A stretch of 61,713 nt of DNA from Prevotellaceae bacterium (GCA_031271465.1 JAISVR010000007.1:1-61713), one strand, 5' to 3'; positions 8,597 to 18,398 are shown, numbered from the stretch's first letter. Numbers and translations: made by a program. Notes: generated from the sequence alone by a model not told the origin.

Positions 8597-8764
8597 TTAT
8601 GCCGGATGGATTGCTTCCGAAGGACAAACTTCGGCGCAAGAGCCACAGTCGGTACAAACATCTGCGTTGATTACATAAATATCTCCTTCCGAGATAGCTT
8701 CTACCGGACATTCGCTGATGCAAGAGCCGCAAGCGATGCAATCGTCTGAAATAATGTAAGCCAT
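8597..8764 (-). CDS. Small 2[4Fe-4S] ferredoxin
   Basis: A 55-residue bacterial ferredoxin starting MAYIISDDCIACGSCISECP. Two cluster motifs are complete: C-I-A-C-G-S-C-I-S-E-C-P and C-T-D-C-G-S-C-A-E-V-C-P. It carries low-potential electrons in anaerobic metabolism. The frame can be extended upstream to 8806, but that extension runs into the TATTTTTG promoter box at 8804-8811, so ATG 8764 is the start. It is monocistronic, with its own promoter and terminator. Confidence 0.95.
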   Translation of the reverse strand: MAYIISDDCIACGSCISECPVEAISEGDIYVINADVCTDCGSCAEVCPSEAIHPA

Positions 8765-8803
8765 TTTTTCTTTAAGATTAAAATTAGTACTAATTATCGC
8801 CGA

Positions 8804-8811
8804 CAAAAATA
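8804..8811 (-). promoter_or_regulatory. TAnnTTTG promoter box for the ferredoxin
   Basis: Minus-strand TATTTTTG, about 40 nt upstream of ATG 8764; it decides the start. Confidence 0.65.
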
Positions 8812-8936
8812 CCGCATTTTATTACTTGACAAAAAACTTTTGCAAGAAATTTCGTCGAAAAAGATAAAAAACTTTGTATAATCTTATCTTTTGTCGAAAA
8901 TTTTGAAAAAAAATAGCTCGATAAAGAAAATCTGAA

Positions 8937-8944
8937 TACTTTTG
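8937..8944 (+). promoter_or_regulatory. TAnnTTTG promoter box for porT
   Basis: TACTTTTG, 27 nt upstream of the porT ATG at 8971. Confidence 0.65.
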
Positions 8945-8970
8945 CGTTTGAATTTTCGTTTGTAAAATAA

Positions 8971-9702
8971 ATGTTTAAGTATTTTATTTTGAAAAAAACG
9001 CTTCTATCCATCGCTTTATTATGGGTTTTTATATTGCCGGCGGCAACACAAACCGCCAAAGTGCAAAATCTGCCCATGGTTGATTACAAAAGATTCCATT
9101 TTGGATTTACGCTGGGTTTGCATTCGCAGGATTTTATGCTTACGCCTTCCGAAATTCCGGATAATAACGGCATTGTGTGGCGTGGCGATGTGGCGCAGCC
9201 TTCGCCCGGATTTACGGTGGGTATTATCAGCGATTTTCGTATGGGTGAATATTTCAACCTTCGCTTTGTGCCTACGCTTAACTTCGGCGAACGGCAGGTG
9301 AGCTATTCGGGGTTTATCGATGAGGTAAAAGTTGACGAGTTTTCTACTTCGGTGCTGTCTACGCTGGTTTCTATGCCTTTTTATGTAAAGTATCGTTCGA
9401 AGCGATTGAATAATTATCGACCTTATTTAATTGCGGGGGGCGGCGCGATGATTGACCTTTCGCGCAAAAAGGATATGACTCTTTTGTTGAAGCCTTTCGA
9501 TTTGTATGTTGAATTTGGTGTGGGTTGCGATTTTTATTTGCCTTATTTCAAACTTGCGCCTGAGTTGCGTATGTGTCTTGGTTTTAACGACATGATAGAG
9601 CGCGACCGCCCTGCCATTCTTAATGAAGATGAATTGAAATATACTCAGGCGGTTAAGCGGCTTACTTCTCGCCTGCTGGTTTTGACTTTTAATTTTGAAT
9701 AA
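8971..9702 (+). CDS. porT: Type IX secretion system outer-membrane protein PorT
   Basis: A 243-residue protein with a signal peptide (LLSIALLWVFILPAATQTA) followed by the PorT-like start QNLPMVDYKRFHFGFTLGLH. The rest is a predicted eight-stranded barrel (FNLRFVPTLNFGERQ, MPFYVKYRSKR, YRPYLIAGGGAMIDL, YLPYFKLAPELRMCLGFND) ending TSRLLVLTFNFE. Length and landmarks match PorT, an outer-membrane component needed for export of proteins with C-terminal sorting domains. It is transcribed from its own promoter. Its presence implies a type IX system that could serve large surface proteins like those at the window ends. Confidence 0.88.
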   Translation: MFKYFILKKTLLSIALLWVFILPAATQTAKVQNLPMVDYKRFHFGFTLGLHSQDFMLTPSEIPDNNGIVWRGDVAQPSPGFTVGIISDFRMGEYFNLRFVPTLNFGERQVSYSGFIDEVKVDEFSTSVLSTLVSMPFYVKYRSKRLNNYRPYLIAGGGAMIDLSRKKDMTLLLKPFDLYVEFGVGCDFYLPYFKLAPELRMCLGFNDMIERDRPAILNEDELKYTQAVKRLTSRLLVLTFNFE

Positions 9703-9784
9703 TTGCAACGGATTTTGAACACAAAAAGGAAGAATCGGAATTATCTCATTTAGTTTACCGGCAGCCTCGCACATACAGCGGGGT

Positions 9785-9964
9785 GCTTCCCCAAACATTT
9801 ATATTGCTTCCCAATTAAATATATTCTTCCCCAAACTTTGGGGAGCTTTCCCAAACTTTGGGGCGACTCCCCAAACAATTATATTGTTTCCCAAACTTTG
9901 GGGCGCTTCCCCAAACTTTGGGATGCTCTCCCAAACTTTGGGACGGCTTCCCAAACATTTATTT
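9785..9964. repeat. 20-bp minisatellite, nine units
   Basis: Nine units with a period of exactly 20 bp. Each has a conserved left half (gCTTCCCCAAAC, with small changes) and one of two right halves: CTTTGGGG, which makes a palindrome CCCCAAACTTTGGGG, or an ATTTATAT/AATTATAT type. Intergenic, 80 bp after porT, with no coding signal. Confidence 0.9.
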
Positions 9965-10024
9965 GTGCTTATCAGCAATTAGTCCAAAAGTAATATTTAC
10001 GGTGCTATGCACCTGAACAGGTAG

Positions 10025-10180
10025 TATTTTTTAATTTCTACAAATCTTTACGACACGCTGTGCCTTTATTATAAAAACATGAAAGCTGCAGCGCTGCATA
10101 ATTCTTTGCAGTCAATAATTATCATAATAAATAAGCTGTAGGGCAGTGTAAAAATATAGTTGGGTAGTTTTACGAATAGG
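10025..10180. repeat. Dispersed repeat (family 5, copy A)
   Basis: About 155 bp with the word TTTTTTAATTTCTACAAA, then TTTACGACACGCTGTGCCTT, GCTGCAGCGCTGCA and a TTGGGTAGTTTTACGAATA end. A diverged copy with the same order of words lies at 18615-18773. Confidence 0.7.
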
Positions 10181-10224
10181 CATATTTTTTTTCAGCCCGA
10201 ATATTGGGATTAAAAAATAAATAC

Positions 10225-10232
10225 TATATTTG
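10225..10232 (+). promoter_or_regulatory. TAnnTTTG promoter box for the coiled-coil protein gene
   Basis: TATATTTG, 38 nt before ATG 10270. It lies inside the upstream extension of the frame, so a start at 10204 is excluded. Confidence 0.65.
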
Positions 10233-10269
10233 CGGCATTATTAATTTTTTTAATTTGAAAAGAAATTTT

Positions 10270-10590
10270 ATGAGTACTAAATCAAAAACATTTGCCGAAC
10301 AGGTTAACAAAGCCAAACTGATGATTGCTGCCCTGAGAATGAACCTCGAAACTTTGAAACAACGGGGTATGAGTGAAGAGTTTATCGACTTGCTCGAAAA
10401 TTTAATCAACAGTATTTCGGAAAAAGACATTGTACAGGAACGCCAAAAAGCCGACCTCCGCGCTACCACTGCAACGATTGAGTCGCTCCTGGCTCAGTTA
10501 AACACACAGATGAAAGAGGCTATCAAAGTGGTGAAACTTGATGTTCCGCAACCGCAGTGGAAAGAATACGGTATTGATGACAAAAGATAA
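10270..10590 (+). CDS. Small helical protein of unknown function
   Basis: 106 residues starting MSTKSKTFAEQVNKAKLMIA. Almost entirely predicted helix with heptad spacing (residues about 8-85), ending with a conserved-looking KLDVPQPQWKEYGIDDKR. No signal peptide or membrane segment, so cytosolic. Similar short helical proteins occur in Bacteroidota, but I know of no function. It has its own promoter and a strong terminator shared with the convergent pckA, so it is an independent unit. Confidence 0.8.
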   Translation: MSTKSKTFAEQVNKAKLMIAALRMNLETLKQRGMSEEFIDLLENLINSISEKDIVQERQKADLRATTATIESLLAQLNTQMKEAIKVVKLDVPQPQWKEYGIDDKR

Positions 10591-10604
10591 AAGAGTTTTT
10601 AAAT

Positions 10605-10642
10605 AAAAAACGGGGCTAACTTGTTGTTTGCCCCGTTTTTTT
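10605..10642. terminator. Bidirectional intrinsic terminator between the helical protein gene and pckA
   Basis: AAAAACGGGGC, a loop of about 13 nt, GCCCCGTTTTTTT. It sits between two convergent genes and has A/T runs suitable for both strands. Confidence 0.85.
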
Positions 10643-10658
10643 ATTATCCAAAATCAAA

Positions 10659-12245
10659 TTACAATTGTGGACCGCTTGCTAACAAATCTGCTCCTTCGGG
10701 CAAATATTGCTCGAAGTTTTTGATGTATTTAGCAGCCAATGATTTTGCTTTTTCTTCCCACTCGGCAACATTTGCGTAAGTTGAACGAGGGTCAAGAATA
10801 TCCGATACATTCGACAAGGATTTTGGAGCATTTAAGTTCAAAATCGGAATGTTTACTTTTTCGGCTTTTTCGATAGAACCATCGATGATAGCGTCGATGA
10901 TAGCACGAGTGTCTTTCAACGAAATGCGTTTTCCTGTTCCGTTCCAACCTGTGTTCACCAAATATGCTTTTGCATTGTGCTCTTTCATTTTACCGCCCAA
11001 AGTGCTTGCATAAGCCGTTGGGTGCAATGTCAAGAACGCCTCGCCAAATGCAGGAGAGAATGATGGAAGAGGCTCGGTAATACCGCGTTCTGTTCCGGCA
11101 AGTTTTGAAGTATAACCGCAAAGGAAGTGATATTGAGCTGATTTTTCGTCCAAAATAGAAACCGGAGGCAATACTCCGAATGCGTCAGCCGACAGGTAAA
11201 CGATTTTGCTTGCATGTCCTGCACGCGAAGGTATCACGATTTTGCTGATATGACGGATTGGGTACGAAACGCGGGTATTTTCTGTTTTTGATGCTTCTTT
11301 CGAGAAGTCAGGCGTTCCGTCTGCTTTTACGGTTACATTTTCCAACAAAGCATCGCGACGGATGGCACGCCAAATATCAGGCTCGTTTTCTTTACTCAAG
11401 TCAATTACTTTCGCATAGCAACCACCTTCGTAGTTAAACACGCCTTTGTCGTCCCAGCCGTGCTCGTCATCGCCAATCAAATAGCGTTTAGGGTCAGCCG
11501 AAAGAGTTGTTTTTCCTGTTCCCGAAAGACCGAAGAAAATAGCTACATCGCCTGCTTCGCCTACATTGGCAGAACAGTGCATAGAAGCGATACCGCGTTG
11601 TGGAAGGTAGAAGTTTTGCATCGCAAACATACCTTTTTTCATTTCGCCGCCGTACCAAGTACCGCCGATAATTTGCTCTTTGCAATCCAAATTAAACATC
11701 ACATATACTTCCGAGTTCAAACCTTGTTTTTCCCAGTCAGGATTTGTTGTTTTTGAACCGTTGAATACCACGAAATCAGGCTCGCCGAAGTTAGCCAATT
11801 CGTAGTGCGACGGACGGATAAACATATTAGTTACAAAGTGGGCTTGCCAAGCAACTTCCACGATGAAACGCACTTTCATACGAGTATCTTCGTTTGTTCC
11901 GCAAAAAGCATCAACTACATAAAGTTTTTCTGCAGAATTCAGTTCTTTGATAGTCAATTTTTTGCAATGTTCCCAAATGTCTTCGCTTACAGGTTTGTTA
12001 ATAGTGCCGTCCCACCAAATTTTGTCCGATGCAGCGTTTTTCACGATGTAACGGTCTTTAGGCGAGCGACCTGTAAATTTACCGGTATCCACTGCCACCG
12101 CGCCGGTGTTAGTCAAAGTACCTTTTTCAAACCCTTCGTTTGCAGGGTCCATTTCCGCTTGAAAAAGTTCTTCGTAAGATGGATTATGTACAACAGGAAT
12201 GCTGCTGCTAATGCCATACTTGCTTAAATCTAATGCCATTTCCAT
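10659..12245 (-). CDS. pckA: Phosphoenolpyruvate carboxykinase (ATP)
   Basis: Interconverts oxaloacetate + ATP and PEP + CO2 + ADP; in anaerobic Bacteroidota it often runs toward oxaloacetate for succinate or propionate formation. The landmarks are complete: [23 protein letters not shown], the P-loop [25 protein letters not shown] and the ATP-binding NTRVSYPI. From ATG 12245 ([14 protein letters not shown]) it has 528 residues, as expected; ATG 12239 is equally possible. The frame is open to 12320, but that stretch overlaps the promoter box, so it is not coding. Confidence 0.97.
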   Translation of the reverse strand: MEMALDLSKYGISSSIPVVHNPSYEELFQAEMDPANEGFEKGTLTNTGAVAVDTGKFTGRSPKDRYIVKNAASDKIWWDGTINKPVSEDIWEHCKKLTIKELNSAEKLYVVDAFCGTNEDTRMKVRFIVEVAWQAHFVTNMFIRPSHYELANFGEPDFVVFNGSKTTNPDWEKQGLNSEVYVMFNLDCKEQIIGGTWYGGEMKKGMFAMQNFYLPQRGIASMHCSANVGEAGDVAIFFGLSGTGKTTLSADPKRYLIGDDEHGWDDKGVFNYEGGCYAKVIDLSKENEPDIWRAIRRDALLENVTVKADGTPDFSKEASKTENTRVSYPIRHISKIVIPSRAGHASKIVYLSADAFGVLPPVSILDEKSAQYHFLCGYTSKLAGTERGITEPLPSFSPAFGEAFLTLHPTAYASTLGGKMKEHNAKAYLVNTGWNGTGKRISLKDTRAIIDAIIDGSIEKAEKVNIPILNLNAPKSLSNVSDILDPRSTYANVAEWEEKAKSLAAKYIKNFEQYLPEGADLLASGPQL

Positions 12246-12317
12246 TTTTTTAAAATGTTTTTTTAAAGGATTAATAGTTAAAATTATTTTGTTATGTATG
12301 TTTTTGCAAAACGCCGA

Positions 12318-12325
12318 CAAAAATA
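12318..12325 (-). promoter_or_regulatory. TAnnTTTG promoter box for pckA
   Basis: Minus-strand TATTTTTG, about 73 nt upstream of ATG 12245, leaving a leader of about 65 nt; it rules out the longer frame. Confidence 0.65.
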
Positions 12326-12366
12326 GCGTATTTTTTTAAATTGCCCACTTCGAACAATAATTATTT

Positions 12367-14166
12367 TTATTTTTTGCTCATTCGCTTGCGTTCATTTTCG
12401 TCTAAGTAAATTTTGCGTAAACGGATAGATTTTGGGGTAAGTTCCACATACTCGTCTTCGCGGATATATTCGAGAGCCTCCTCGAGGCTAAATTCAATGG
12501 GCGGAACGAGGCGCACTTTATCGTCGGCACCTGATGCGCGCATGTTAGTGAGCTTTTTCGACTTGGTAACATTTACCACCAAATCGTTGTCTTTTGCGTT
12601 TTCGCCCACCACTTGCCCCATATATACCTCGTCTTGCGGGTGCACAAAAAATCTGCCCCGGTCTTGCAGTTTGTCGATGGCGTAGGCATAGGCTGTGCCG
12701 CTTTCCATGGCAATAATCGCACCGTTGTTGCGTCGTTCAATTTCTCCTTTATAAGGTTGATATTCGAGGAAACGGTGCGACATAACGGCTTCGCCTGCCG
12801 TTGCAGTAAGCACATTTGTGCGCAACCCGATTATGCCTCGCGAAGGTATAAGAAACTCCATCTGCACTCGCTCGCCTTTGCTGTCCATCGATAGCATTTC
12901 GCCTTTGCGCACCGATACCATTTCAATTACTTTTCCCGAACTTTCTTCGGGCACATTGATAGATAGCTGTTCTACAGGTTCGTGTTTCACGCCGTTTATT
13001 TCCTTAAAGATCACTTGCGGCTGCCCTACTTGCAATTCGTATCCTTCGCGGCGCATGGTTTCTATGAGTACCGAAAGGTGAAGTACTCCGCGACCGAATA
13101 CGCTCCACGCATCTTCTGTTTCGGATTTTACTACGCGCAGAGCAAGGTTTTTGTCCAATTCTTTCACCAGTCGGTCGTTAATATGGCGCGAGGTTACAAA
13201 TTTGCCTTCTTTGCCGAAAAACGGCGAATCGTTTATTGTAAAAAGCATGCTCATTGTAGGTTCATCAACTGCAATGGGCGCAAGCGGTTCGGGATTTTGG
13301 GCATCGCAAACGCTGTCGCCGATGTCGAAATTCTCGAGTCCGACAAGAGCGCAAATATCGCCCGATTTCACGCTGTCCACTTTTACGCGCCCCAAGCCTT
13401 CAAATATCTGTACCTCTTTAATGCGGGCTTTTTGTATCGAACCGTCGCGCTTGGCAAGAGCTACATCCTGCCCGGTACGCAGTTCGCCGCGATGCACGCG
13501 CCCTACGGCAATACGCCCTACATACGACGAATAGTCGAGCGAGGTAATAAGCATTTGCGGGGTACCTTCAAGTTGCACAGGTGCAGGTATGTACTCAATA
13601 ATCGAGTCGAGCAGGTAGTTGATGTTATCGGTAGGAGTTTTCCAGTCGGCAGCCATCCAGTTTTGCTTTGCCGAACCGTATACAGTGTGGAAATCGAGCT
13701 GTTCTTCGGTGGCGTCGAGCTGAAACATAAGGTCGAAAACCGCTTCGTGCACAAGGTCGGGGGTACAGTTTGGCTTGTCAACCTTATTTATTACCACAAT
13801 TGGTTTTAATCCCATTTGAATAGCTTTTTGGAGCACAAAGCGCGTTTGCGGCATTGGTCCTTCAAAAGCATCGACAAGGAGCAGAACTCCATCTGCCATA
13901 TTAAGCACGCGTTCTACTTCGCCGCCGAAATCAGCGTGCCCGGGGGTGTCGATAATGTTTATTTTTACTCCATTGTAGTTAATGGATACATTTTTTGCCA
14001 AAATGGTGATGCCGCGCTCGCGCTCGAGGTCATTATTATCCATTACGAGGTCGGTGCGTTCTTCGTTTTCGCGGAAAAGTTTGCCGGCAAGCAGCATTTT
14101 GTCTACCAGCGTAGTTTTGCCATGATCTACATGGGCAATAATTGCAATGTTGCGAATGTTTTGCAT
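12367..14166 (-). CDS. typA: Ribosome-associated GTPase TypA/BipA
   Basis: A 599-residue translational GTPase of EF-G type that helps ribosome assembly and stress adaptation. G motifs: [14 protein letters not shown] (G1), RERGITI (G2), [12 protein letters not shown] (G3) and VVINKVDKP (G4). The N-terminus [16 protein letters not shown] fits the family. The EF-G-like domains and the BipA C-terminal domain ([37 protein letters not shown] with the sequence split here only by quotation) are present. Monocistronic, with the TATCTTTG box 66 nt upstream. Confidence 0.97.
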   Translation of the reverse strand: MQNIRNIAIIAHVDHGKTTLVDKMLLAGKLFRENEERTDLVMDNNDLERERGITILAKNVSINYNGVKINIIDTPGHADFGGEVERVLNMADGVLLLVDAFEGPMPQTRFVLQKAIQMGLKPIVVINKVDKPNCTPDLVHEAVFDLMFQLDATEEQLDFHTVYGSAKQNWMAADWKTPTDNINYLLDSIIEYIPAPVQLEGTPQMLITSLDYSSYVGRIAVGRVHRGELRTGQDVALAKRDGSIQKARIKEVQIFEGLGRVKVDSVKSGDICALVGLENFDIGDSVCDAQNPEPLAPIAVDEPTMSMLFTINDSPFFGKEGKFVTSRHINDRLVKELDKNLALRVVKSETEDAWSVFGRGVLHLSVLIETMRREGYELQVGQPQVIFKEINGVKHEPVEQLSINVPEESSGKVIEMVSVRKGEMLSMDSKGERVQMEFLIPSRGIIGLRTNVLTATAGEAVMSHRFLEYQPYKGEIERRNNGAIIAMESGTAYAYAIDKLQDRGRFFVHPQDEVYMGQVVGENAKDNDLVVNVTKSKKLTNMRASGADDKVRLVPPIEFSLEEALEYIREDEYVELTPKSIRLRKIYLDENERKRMSKK

Positions 14167-14231
14167 AAGTTTTTTTGTAAACTAATTAAATGAACGGGGA
14201 AGGAATTCCGCGCTTGTTTTTTCTGAGGGCG

Positions 14232-14239
14232 CAAAGATA
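14232..14239 (-). promoter_or_regulatory. TAnnTTTG promoter box for typA
   Basis: Minus-strand TATCTTTG, 66 nt upstream of the ATG at 14166. Confidence 0.65.
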
Positions 14240-14321
14240 ATGATTTATTGCGAAGTTGAAAACTGAGAATGGAGAATGGAGAAGCAATGTGGAATTATCG
14301 CGAAGCAATAGATGCTTTTAA

Positions 14322-14796
14322 CCCCTCTTAATTTTAACCCCTCCCCCTTCGGGTACTCCCCTTGAAGCAAGGGGAGAGTTTAATACAAACTTACCCATTA
14401 TTATAAACACAATGCCTGTGCAACACTGTCCCCTTTTTTAAAGGGGACGAGCGAAGCGGAGGGGTTAATAATAGTAAGGGGAGAGTATTGTACAAACAAT
14501 CTTCATTACACAAACACGAAGCTTGAGCAACAGTACTCCCCTTATCTAACCCCTCCCCCCGTTGGGGTACTCCCCTTTATAAAAGGGGAGAATTATGCAC
14601 AAACAATTTGCATTACACGAACAAGAAGCCTGTGCAATACTGTCCCCTTTTATAGAATCCCCTCGCCCGTTGGGCACTTCCCCTTAAAATAAGGGGAGAA
14701 GTTTAATACAAACTTACCCATTATTATAAACACAATGCCTGTGCAACACTGTCCCCTTTTTTAAAGGGGACGAGCGAAGCGGAGGGGTTTTAATAA
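14322..14796. repeat. Cluster of REPIN-like repeats (family 3)
   Basis: The 950-bp gene-free stretch between typA and tRNA-Leu holds three or four units of about 140 bp. Each runs from AACCCCTCnCCC through a CTCCCCTT..AAGGGGAG hairpin, a spacer containing CTTACCCATTATTATAAACA or similar, a second hairpin (GTCCCCTTTTTTAAAGGGGA), to GAGGGGTT on the opposite orientation. A stretch of about 88 bp is repeated almost exactly at 14379-14468 and 14702-14789. The remaining bases of the gap (14797-15122) show no gene. Confidence 0.85.
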
Positions 14797-15122
14797 AGAA
14801 CTGTCCCAACAGAGAGAGGGATTATAGATTACAAAAGCAAAAGTAATCAAGAGCAGGGCAAAAGATTTTCTACCTCTTACTTCACGACTATTTTTCTTGC
14901 CTTACTGCCCACGCGTACAATATACACGCCTGCTCCTGTGCCCTGTGCCCTGTGCCACGCACATTGCCCGCATAATATTAATGTTTATTTGAAAAACGAC
15001 AAAGAAAGAGAACAAAACCATTTTAACCCAAAAAATATATAACGAAAAATCACTGACCAAAGAGAAAGGGAATGATTCCGGAATAAAAAAAGAGAGAGTT
15101 TTTAAAAACTCTCTCTCCAAAG

Positions 15123-15206
15123 TACCCAGACCCGGGGTCGAACCGGGATGGAAGTGAATCCACTGGTGTTTGAGACCAGCGCGTCTACCGATTCCGCCAT
15201 CTGGGC
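15123..15206 (-). tRNA. tRNA-Leu (anticodon CAA)
   Basis: 84 nt on the minus strand. Acceptor GCCCAGA pairs with TCTGGGT, discriminator A. Anticodon arm CTGGT-CTCAAAC-ACCAG gives CAA, reading UUG. A long variable arm (TGGATTCACTTCCA) and the T arm CCGGTTCGACCCCGG are present. CCA is not encoded. Confidence 0.95.
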
Positions 15207-15233
15207 GTTGGCGCATTTTTTACAAATGCGGGG

Positions 15234-15241
15234 CAAAGGTA
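15234..15241 (-). promoter_or_regulatory. TAnnTTTG promoter box for tRNA-Leu
   Basis: Minus-strand TACCTTTG, 28 nt upstream of the tRNA 5' end. Confidence 0.6.
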
Positions 15242-15376
15242 GTATTATTTTTGATACTACAACTATTTAATGGGCATATTTTGCAAATATTTTTTAGGTT
15301 TGCGTATCATAAAAAATAATCCTACCTTAGCCGTCCGAAAAAAATAACACATACAAACAACTAAAATATTGATATA

Positions 15377-16450
15377 ATGAGTACTAACTATTGCGTAATT
15401 ATGGCAGGCGGTATCGGTGCCCGCTTTTGGCCCTTCAGCCGGAATCATAAACCGAAACAGTTTCTCGATTTTTTCGGCACCGGAAAATCGCTGTTGCAAC
15501 TCACCTACGACCGCTTTCGCCGCATTGTTCCTGCCGAAAATATCCTTATTGTATCCAATCATCTCTACAAAGACCTGATTTTGGAACAACTGCCCGAGCT
15601 AAACGAAAATCAAGTGTTACTCGAGCCTATGCGCCGCAATACCGCACCCTGCATTGCCTACGCTGTAAACCGTATCAAAGCGGTAGCCGATAACGCAAAC
15701 ATCATTGTTGCTCCCTCCGACCACCTTATATTAAAAGAAGACGATTTTATTGCTACTATTCGCAAAGGCATCGATTTTGTTGAAAAAAACAAAAGTCTGC
15801 TCACGCTCGGCATGAAACCTACCCGTCCCGAAACCGGTTACGGATACATTCAAATTTCCGAAGGAGAGGGCGACTTGCGCAAGGTGAAAACTTTTACCGA
15901 AAAACCCGATTTGGAATTGGCAAAAGTATTTGTAGACAGCGGCGAATTTTATTGGAATTCGGGTATCTTTTTGTGGAATTTACAGGCTATCGACGAAGCT
16001 TTTGAATGCTATTTGCCCGACTTGGCAAGCAAGTTCAGCGCCGGAAAAGACCGGTTTAACACGGCTGCCGAAAAAGATTTTATCGATGAAATATTCCCTT
16101 CCTGCCAAAACATTTCGATAGACTACGGTATTTTGGAAAAAGCACCGAATGTGTTTGTGCTCTGCGCCGAGTTTGGCTGGTCGGATTTAGGCACCTGGGG
16201 TTCGCTCTACGAACTGTCCGACAAGGACGACCGGCAGAATGTAACGCTTAAATGCGATGCGCAATATTACGACAGTCGCGATAATATCGTTGTGCTGCCG
16301 AAAGGGAAACTTGCCGTGCTCGAAGGACTCGACAATTACATTGTAGCCGAAGAAGACGATGTGTTGCTCATTTGCCGGAAAACTGAAGAGCAAAAAATTC
16401 GTCAAATAGTAAACGATATAACCATAAAATTCAAAGGGAAGTTTATTTGA
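15377..16450 (+). CDS. manC: Mannose-1-phosphate guanylyltransferase
   Basis: Makes GDP-mannose from mannose-1-phosphate and GTP for surface glycans and fucose. 357 residues, starting MSTNYCVIMAGGIGARFWPF, the nucleotidyltransferase signature GGxGxRFWPxSR. Further landmarks: KQFLDFFG, LEPMRRNTAPC, IVAPSDHLI, the sugar-binding FTEKPD and FYWNSGIFLWN. It has no C-terminal phosphomannose isomerase domain, so it is monofunctional. mutL follows after 28 nt, probably co-transcribed. A weaker box (TACCTTAG at 15323-15330) precedes it. Confidence 0.95.
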   Translation: MSTNYCVIMAGGIGARFWPFSRNHKPKQFLDFFGTGKSLLQLTYDRFRRIVPAENILIVSNHLYKDLILEQLPELNENQVLLEPMRRNTAPCIAYAVNRIKAVADNANIIVAPSDHLILKEDDFIATIRKGIDFVEKNKSLLTLGMKPTRPETGYGYIQISEGEGDLRKVKTFTEKPDLELAKVFVDSGEFYWNSGIFLWNLQAIDEAFECYLPDLASKFSAGKDRFNTAAEKDFIDEIFPSCQNISIDYGILEKAPNVFVLCAEFGWSDLGTWGSLYELSDKDDRQNVTLKCDAQYYDSRDNIVVLPKGKLAVLEGLDNYIVAEEDDVLLICRKTEEQKIRQIVNDITIKFKGKFI

Positions 16451-16478
16451 TTTATAAATTTCACCTTTACACACTCGC

Positions 16479-18335
16479 ATGGATATTATTCACCTGTTAC
16501 CCGATTCGGTTGCCAATCAGATAGCTGCCGGAGAAGTCGTACAGCGACCTGCTTCGATAGTTAAGGAATTGATGGAAAATGCGCTGGATGCCGGAGCAAG
16601 CGATATTCGCTTAGTGATAAAAGACGCCGGACGAACGCTTATTCAAGTTATTGACAACGGAAAAGGTATGAGCGAAACCGATGCCCGCATGTCGTTCGAA
16701 CGGCATGCTACTTCTAAAATTCGTTCTGCCGGCGACTTGTTTGCACTTCGCAGCATGGGTTTTCGCGGCGAAGCATTGGCGTCGATAGCAGCCGTGGCGC
16801 AGGTTGAACTCCGCACCCGCCGCGATGAGGATGAACTCGGCACTTTTATCCAAATCGAAGCTTCGAAAATAGAAGCGCAAGAAGCAATAAGCTGTCCGAA
16901 AGGCAGCATGTTTTCGGTAAAAAATCTGTTCTTCAACATTCCTGCACGCCGAAAATTTTTGAAAAAAAACGAAACTGAATTGCGACACATCATCACCGAA
17001 TTCAACCGCATTGCCATTATTTATCCGCAAGTTTCATTTTCGTTGCTAAACAATAAAGACGAACTGTATAACTTGCCCGAATCTACGCTCCGGCAACGCA
17101 TTATCAATATTTTTGGGAAAAGCCTGAATTCGCAGTTGCTTGAATTGAATACCGAAACAAGTCTGGTAAAAATCAGTGGCTTTGTAGGCAAGCCCGAAAC
17201 CGCCCGCAAACAAATGCACAACCAGTATTTTTTTGTCAACGGGCGGTATATGAATCACTCTTATTTCCGGCGGGCGGTGTTGCAAGCTTTCGACCGCATG
17301 CTGGCTCCCGATACTGCTCCGAGTTATTTTATAGCTTTCGACATCGACCCGGCAACTATTGATGTGAATATTCATCCTACAAAAACCGAAATTAAATTTG
17401 AAAACGAACAGGCTATCTGGTCTATTTTATTGGCATCGGTACGCGAAGCATTGGGCAAATTCAATATTGTGCCGGGCATTGACTTTGATGCCGAAGGTGC
17501 TGCCGATATGCCGGTAATAGAGGCAAACACAACTATCCGAGCGCCACAAGTAAGTTTTGACCCCGACTATAATCCTTTTGCTAAAACAAGCAGTAGCTCG
17601 ACAAGCAGCAACAGGGCTGACGGGTATAAAAAGCAATCGTTCGACTGGGAAAAACTTTACACAGGTTTTCAATCGGATAATGAAACTACCGGAGTATCGG
17701 AAAATCGCAGCACTGAAATGCCGGAGTATAAAAACGATGAAGGCTCCGAGCCGCTTTTTGCCGAAACAGAACAAAATGCTTCCGAATATTTCAATTTCAA
17801 GGGGAAATATTTGCTTACCTCGGTTAAATCGGGATTGATGATTATCGACCGGAGACGGGCGCACATTCGCGTTTTGTTTGAACAATATCTCACTTCTATT
17901 CGCTTGCAAAAGGGCGTTTCGCAACAATCGCTTTTCCCCGAGTGCATCGAGCTTTCTGCCGAAGACAGCTTGATAATGGACGAAATTTGCGACGATCTTT
18001 CTTTTGTGGGTTTCGATATTGAGCATATCGGTAAAAACTGCTACCAAATCAACGGAGTGCCGTCGGGTTTTGAACAGCTCAACAGCGTTGCTATTTTGGA
18101 GGAAATGTTATTGCACAGCCGCCAATATGCCGGTTCGGGGCGCGATATTATTCACGAACGCATTGCTCTTTCGTTAGCCAAAGCCGCTGCCTTACCTTAC
18201 GGGAAATCGCTTTCTGCTGCCGAAATCACAGCTTTGATTGAAGCCCTGTTTGCCTGCCCAAACCATAACTACGACCCCGAAGGCAATGTGATAATCAGCA
18301 TCTTATCGGAAGAGGAAATAGCAGCACGGTTTTAA
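16479..18335 (+). CDS. mutL: DNA mismatch repair protein MutL
   Basis: 618 residues. The GHKL ATPase half is typical: LPDSVANQIAAGEVVQRPAS, ENALDAGA, DNGKGM, RHATSKI and GFRGEALASI. The central linker (about 350-440) is low-complexity and Ser-rich. The C-terminal dimerisation half starts FNFKGKYLLTSVKSGLMIID and ends CPNHNYDPEGNVIISI. The position of the nicking endonuclease motif DQHAxxE reads DRRRAHIRVLFE, so that metal-binding motif is not intact; I cannot tell whether that is usual for the clade. Second gene after manC. Confidence 0.95.
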   Translation: MDIIHLLPDSVANQIAAGEVVQRPASIVKELMENALDAGASDIRLVIKDAGRTLIQVIDNGKGMSETDARMSFERHATSKIRSAGDLFALRSMGFRGEALASIAAVAQVELRTRRDEDELGTFIQIEASKIEAQEAISCPKGSMFSVKNLFFNIPARRKFLKKNETELRHIITEFNRIAIIYPQVSFSLLNNKDELYNLPESTLRQRIINIFGKSLNSQLLELNTETSLVKISGFVGKPETARKQMHNQYFFVNGRYMNHSYFRRAVLQAFDRMLAPDTAPSYFIAFDIDPATIDVNIHPTKTEIKFENEQAIWSILLASVREALGKFNIVPGIDFDAEGAADMPVIEANTTIRAPQVSFDPDYNPFAKTSSSSTSSNRADGYKKQSFDWEKLYTGFQSDNETTGVSENRSTEMPEYKNDEGSEPLFAETEQNASEYFNFKGKYLLTSVKSGLMIIDRRRAHIRVLFEQYLTSIRLQKGVSQQSLFPECIELSAEDSLIMDEICDDLSFVGFDIEHIGKNCYQINGVPSGFEQLNSVAILEEMLLHSRQYAGSGRDIIHERIALSLAKAAALPYGKSLSAAEITALIEALFACPNHNYDPEGNVIISILSEEEIAARF

Positions 18336-18398
18336 TTTTTTTCGGGATTATACTTTTTAACTATCGCCGTTACTTAGCTACCGTTGATTGTAACTGCC

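Noticed and set aside
8059-8741. Frames over the palindromic array on both strands
   Set aside because: The peptides (FVPRNDG, SLRGTKQS) repeat with the DNA unit; no start signals or domains.
9785-9964. CRISPR array
   Set aside because: Units are contiguous 20-bp repeats without unique spacers, and no cas genes are near.
12982-13809. A 275-codon plus-strand frame opposite typA
   Set aside because: typA is fully conserved on the other strand and the frame has no recognisable features.
14902-15216. A 104-codon frame on the minus strand
   Set aside because: It reads through tRNA-Leu.
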